From NCBI GenBank assembly GCA_014728955.1, contig WJKT01000100.1:1-7185 (forward strand): a DNA stretch of 7,185 bases. The letters are read 5' to 3'. This document shows, piece by piece, positions 5,711 to 7,185 of this stretch. The position numbers and the translations under genes were made by a program. The DNA comes from Candidatus Peregrinibacteria bacterium. Lineage in GTDB: Bacteria; Patescibacteriota; Gracilibacteria; UBA1369; PNNO01. Below the pieces are notes generated by a model, which was given only the letters and a program-made list of their open reading frames with translations, ran no database searches and was not told the origin of the DNA. Within the stretch, counting starts at the first letter, position 1. The number at the start of each line of letters is the position of its first letter.

Positions 5711-6838
5711 TTAACTCCTCCTTTTCCACGCTTTTTGATATACGGCATACGTTTCTTTTGCATACCGTTTCCAGCTAAATCTCTCTGCACGTTTTAAGCC
5801 TCTGGCGACCATTTTGTCATATAACTGATCATCCAGCAGTAAACGCTCAATCGCAGTTGCAAAACCTTGCACATCAAGTGGATCAACAAAAAGCGCAGCC
5901 TCACCAAGCGCTTCCGGAATACTGGTTGCATTGGATGCAACAACCGGCGTACCACAGGCCATTGACTCGAGTGGCGGCAAACCAAATCCTTCATACAAAG
6001 AAGGAAACAAAAAGATATGGGCAAGATTGTAAAAAGCAACCAACTCCGTATCGGAAACATTCGTAATAATACGTACTCGTCCGGAAAGCCCCAAACGTTT
6101 AATGCGTTTTCGCAGACGCCTCAGTGAACCGTTAACACTGGTGTACCCCACCAGCAAAAGATTAATGTCATGATTATTAAAATACACTTTTTTAAAGGCT
6201 TCCAATGCCGTTATTAAATTTTTTCGTTTTGAATCCAGAGCACCGACACATAATACATACTGCTTCGATTCATCCAGTCCGTGCGCTCTGTAAAACGAAG
6301 AAGGGGGGTCTTCCAATACCGTAAAGTGCGACTGTACAGGTGGGTACGCAACCGAAATCTTATGTTCATCAATACCAAGATATTCAACAATATCTTTTTT
6401 TGTATAATACGAATTTGCCAGTATATAATCAGCTTTTCTCATACCACGATATGCCCATTTTAAAAACAATTTAAACTTACTACTGGTTTCTTTTGGCATA
6501 GCCAATGGTATGACATCAAGACAACTGACAATTACATTTTTACCTGAAAAAAAATTTAACATAAACGATTCTTCCGCAAACATAATATGCTTAATGCGTT
6601 TACGCTTATATTCTTTTCTAAAGAGAAACGGGTGTACAAAATGATTAACCAGGTGTCTAACCACACTATAGTTTTTCCCTTTCCACGGATACAAATGATG
6701 GATATCAAAATCCACTTTCTTTTCAAGCTCCGAAAAAAACGCCGATTCATAATGACGCTTATAGCCTGTTTTTGTCTTTTTATCGCCTTTTTCAACAAAG
6801 GTTTTGTCACCAACAAAAAGAGAAACGGGAATCTTCAT
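5711..6838 (-). CDS. Glycosyltransferase family 4 (GT-B fold)
   Basis: A retaining glycosyltransferase that moves a sugar from a nucleotide-sugar donor onto a glycan or lipid, probably for surface polysaccharide; acceptor and sugar are unknown. From ATG 6838 it has 375 residues, typical for GT4. The N-terminal Rossmann-like half starts with MKIPVSLFVGD and contains a Gly-containing KTKTGYKRHYES loop. The donor-binding half is classic: VLCVGALDSKRKNL with R205-K206 for the diphosphate, the E283-x7-E291 motif in YEGFGLPPLESMACGTPVV, then SIPEALGEAALFVDP. In-frame ATGs at 6862, 6919 and 6925 would give 383, 402 or 404 residues. 6838 was chosen because it puts the first beta strand at the N-terminus and lies about 20 nt after a plausible TACAAT (6870-6865); none has a Shine-Dalgarno. 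Open frame beyond 6925 runs antisense to the next gene and is not coding. Its last codons hold the ribosome-binding site of the small ORF. Confidence 0.93.
   Translation of the reverse strand: MKIPVSLFVGDKTFVEKGDKKTKTGYKRHYESAFFSELEKKVDFDIHHLYPWKGKNYSVVRHLVNHFVHPFLFRKEYKRKRIKHIMFAEESFMLNFFSGKNVIVSCLDVIPLAMPKETSSKFKLFLKWAYRGMRKADYILANSYYTKKDIVEYLGIDEHKISVAYPPVQSHFTVLEDPPSSFYRAHGLDESKQYVLCVGALDSKRKNLITALEAFKKVYFNNHDINLLLVGYTSVNGSLRRLRKRIKRLGLSGRVRIITNVSDTELVAFYNLAHIFLFPSLYEGFGLPPLESMACGTPVVASNATSIPEALGEAALFVDPLDVQGFATAIERLLLDDQLYDKMVARGLKRAERFSWKRYAKETYAVYQKAWKRRS
5715..5723 (-). promoter_or_regulatory. Strong Shine-Dalgarno at the glycosyltransferase 3' end
   Basis: On the minus strand AAGGAGGAG (5723-5715) is formed by the codons for the final Lys-Arg-Arg-Ser of the glycosyltransferase and lies 8 bases before the ATG at 5706. 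It is the best ribosome-binding site on the minus strand here and the main reason to believe in the 56-codon ORF. Confidence 0.6.
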
Positions 6839-6924
6839 AGCAAAATAGTAGGGTACGTACATGCATTGTAACGCTGTTCGAAAAAAATTAACAGATAATT
6901 CGCCGTTTTGACCACTCATGTTCA

Positions 6925-6953
6925 TTGAACATAGTTGCAAAAAATAGTATATT
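6925..6953 (+). promoter_or_regulatory. Candidate promoter for the gene starting at 6984
   Basis: TTGAAC (6925-6930) is followed after exactly 17 bases by TATATT (6948-6953); matches to consensus are 4 of 6 and 5 of 6. Transcription would start near 6960, about 24 nt before the ATG. The complement of the -10 also gives TATACT on the minus strand, with a weak TTAAGA 16 bases upstream, so this could be a compact divergent promoter. Confidence 0.5.
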
Positions 6954-6983
6954 CTGTTCTGGCTAATTCTTAATGATGTTATT

Positions 6984-7185
6984 ATGATGGAACGACCACG
7001 ACCTAACTCAGAAATGAGTGAAACACGTGCACAAGAAATTATCGATTTCTTCGAAAACGGAACACCGGCGCAATTCGGTAACGTTAACCATGTGCACACC
7101 CTGCAACTTCTTATCGAAAAAGCATACAGCTCTACCGATAAAGAAAAACCGCACGGTTTTGAAGAACTGTTGCACAGTGCGAAAG
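6984..7185 (+). CDS. Unrecognised protein, N-terminal part only (3' truncated by window end)
   Basis: The frame is open from a tandem ATG-ATG (6984 and 6987) to the window end, giving 67 residues. An in-frame TAG at 6945 bounds it upstream, and a good promoter lies 31 bases before the first ATG. The visible part is hydrophilic, with no signal peptide: a short MMERPRPNSEMSETR leader, then probable helices (AQEIIDFFENG, VHTLQLLIEKAYSS, GFEELLHS). A third in-frame ATG at 7014 could also be the start. No start has a Shine-Dalgarno, as for most genes here. I do not recognise the family from this fragment. Codon content and the promoter favour this strand over the antisense extension of the glycosyltransferase frame. 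Confidence 0.75.
   Translation, partial: MMERPRPNSEMSETRAQEIIDFFENGTPAQFGNVNHVHTLQLLIEKAYSSTDKEKPHGFEELLHSAK

Noticed and set aside
6926..7099. Extension of the glycosyltransferase to a start at 7099
   Set aside because: The added residues do not look like a GT4 N-terminus and run antisense to the promoter-led gene at 6984.
1..7185. Alternative genetic code (UGA as Gly, as in Gracilibacteria)
   Set aside because: None of the eight stop codons seen is TGA, but no gene is interrupted by an in-frame TGA either. The standard code explains everything, so there is no positive evidence for recoding.

Overview
The window reads as ordinary bacterial chromosome: dense genes, short gaps, standard-code ORFs and sigma70-like promoters. 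It most resembles a candidate-phyla-radiation (Patescibacteria) genome. The hints are moderate-to-low GC, short leaders, few Shine-Dalgarno sites, a compact sigma/anti-sigma pair, and divergent versions of EF-P and of the Ham1 pyrophosphatase. This placement is inference and could be wrong. No IS element, phage gene, tRNA, rRNA or CRISPR array was seen.

Layout. (1) 2-1936, + strand: a CHASE2-sensor class III nucleotide cyclase whose N-terminus lies outside the window. (2) 2037-2363, + strand: a 108-residue unknown protein with a C-terminal C-x2-C...H-x2-C cluster, with its own promoter and a strong Shine-Dalgarno. It ends at a hairpin terminator (2413-2444) shared with (3) elongation factor P on the minus strand (2447-3013), whose modification-loop tip is not canonical. 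(4) A divergent intergenic region (3014-3187) holds candidate promoters for both directions and an isolated terminator-like hairpin. (5) A tight + strand operon follows: an ECF-like sigma factor (3188-3769), an overlapping single-pass membrane protein that is probably its anti-sigma/sensor partner (3762-4904), and, 4 nt later, a Ham1/RdgB-type NTP pyrophosphatase (4909-5529). (6) The minus strand carries a family 4 glycosyltransferase (5711-6838), followed directly by a small 56-codon ORF (5536-5706) with a strong Shine-Dalgarno inside the glycosyltransferase's last codons. That ORF overlaps a nested inverted-repeat structure (5550-5636). (7) 6984 to the window end, + strand: the start of an unrecognised gene divergent from the glycosyltransferase.

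Functional reading. Two envelope-sensing modules are visible: the CHASE2 cyclase (external signal to cyclic nucleotide) and the sigma/anti-sigma pair (external signal to transcription). The operon places a nucleotide-pool sanitising enzyme under the same control as the sigma factor. The most unusual signals are the EF-P loop, the altered base-pocket motif in the Ham1 protein, the zinc-type anti-sigma motif missing from the membrane partner, and the small ORF with overlapping RNA-like structure at 5536-5720.
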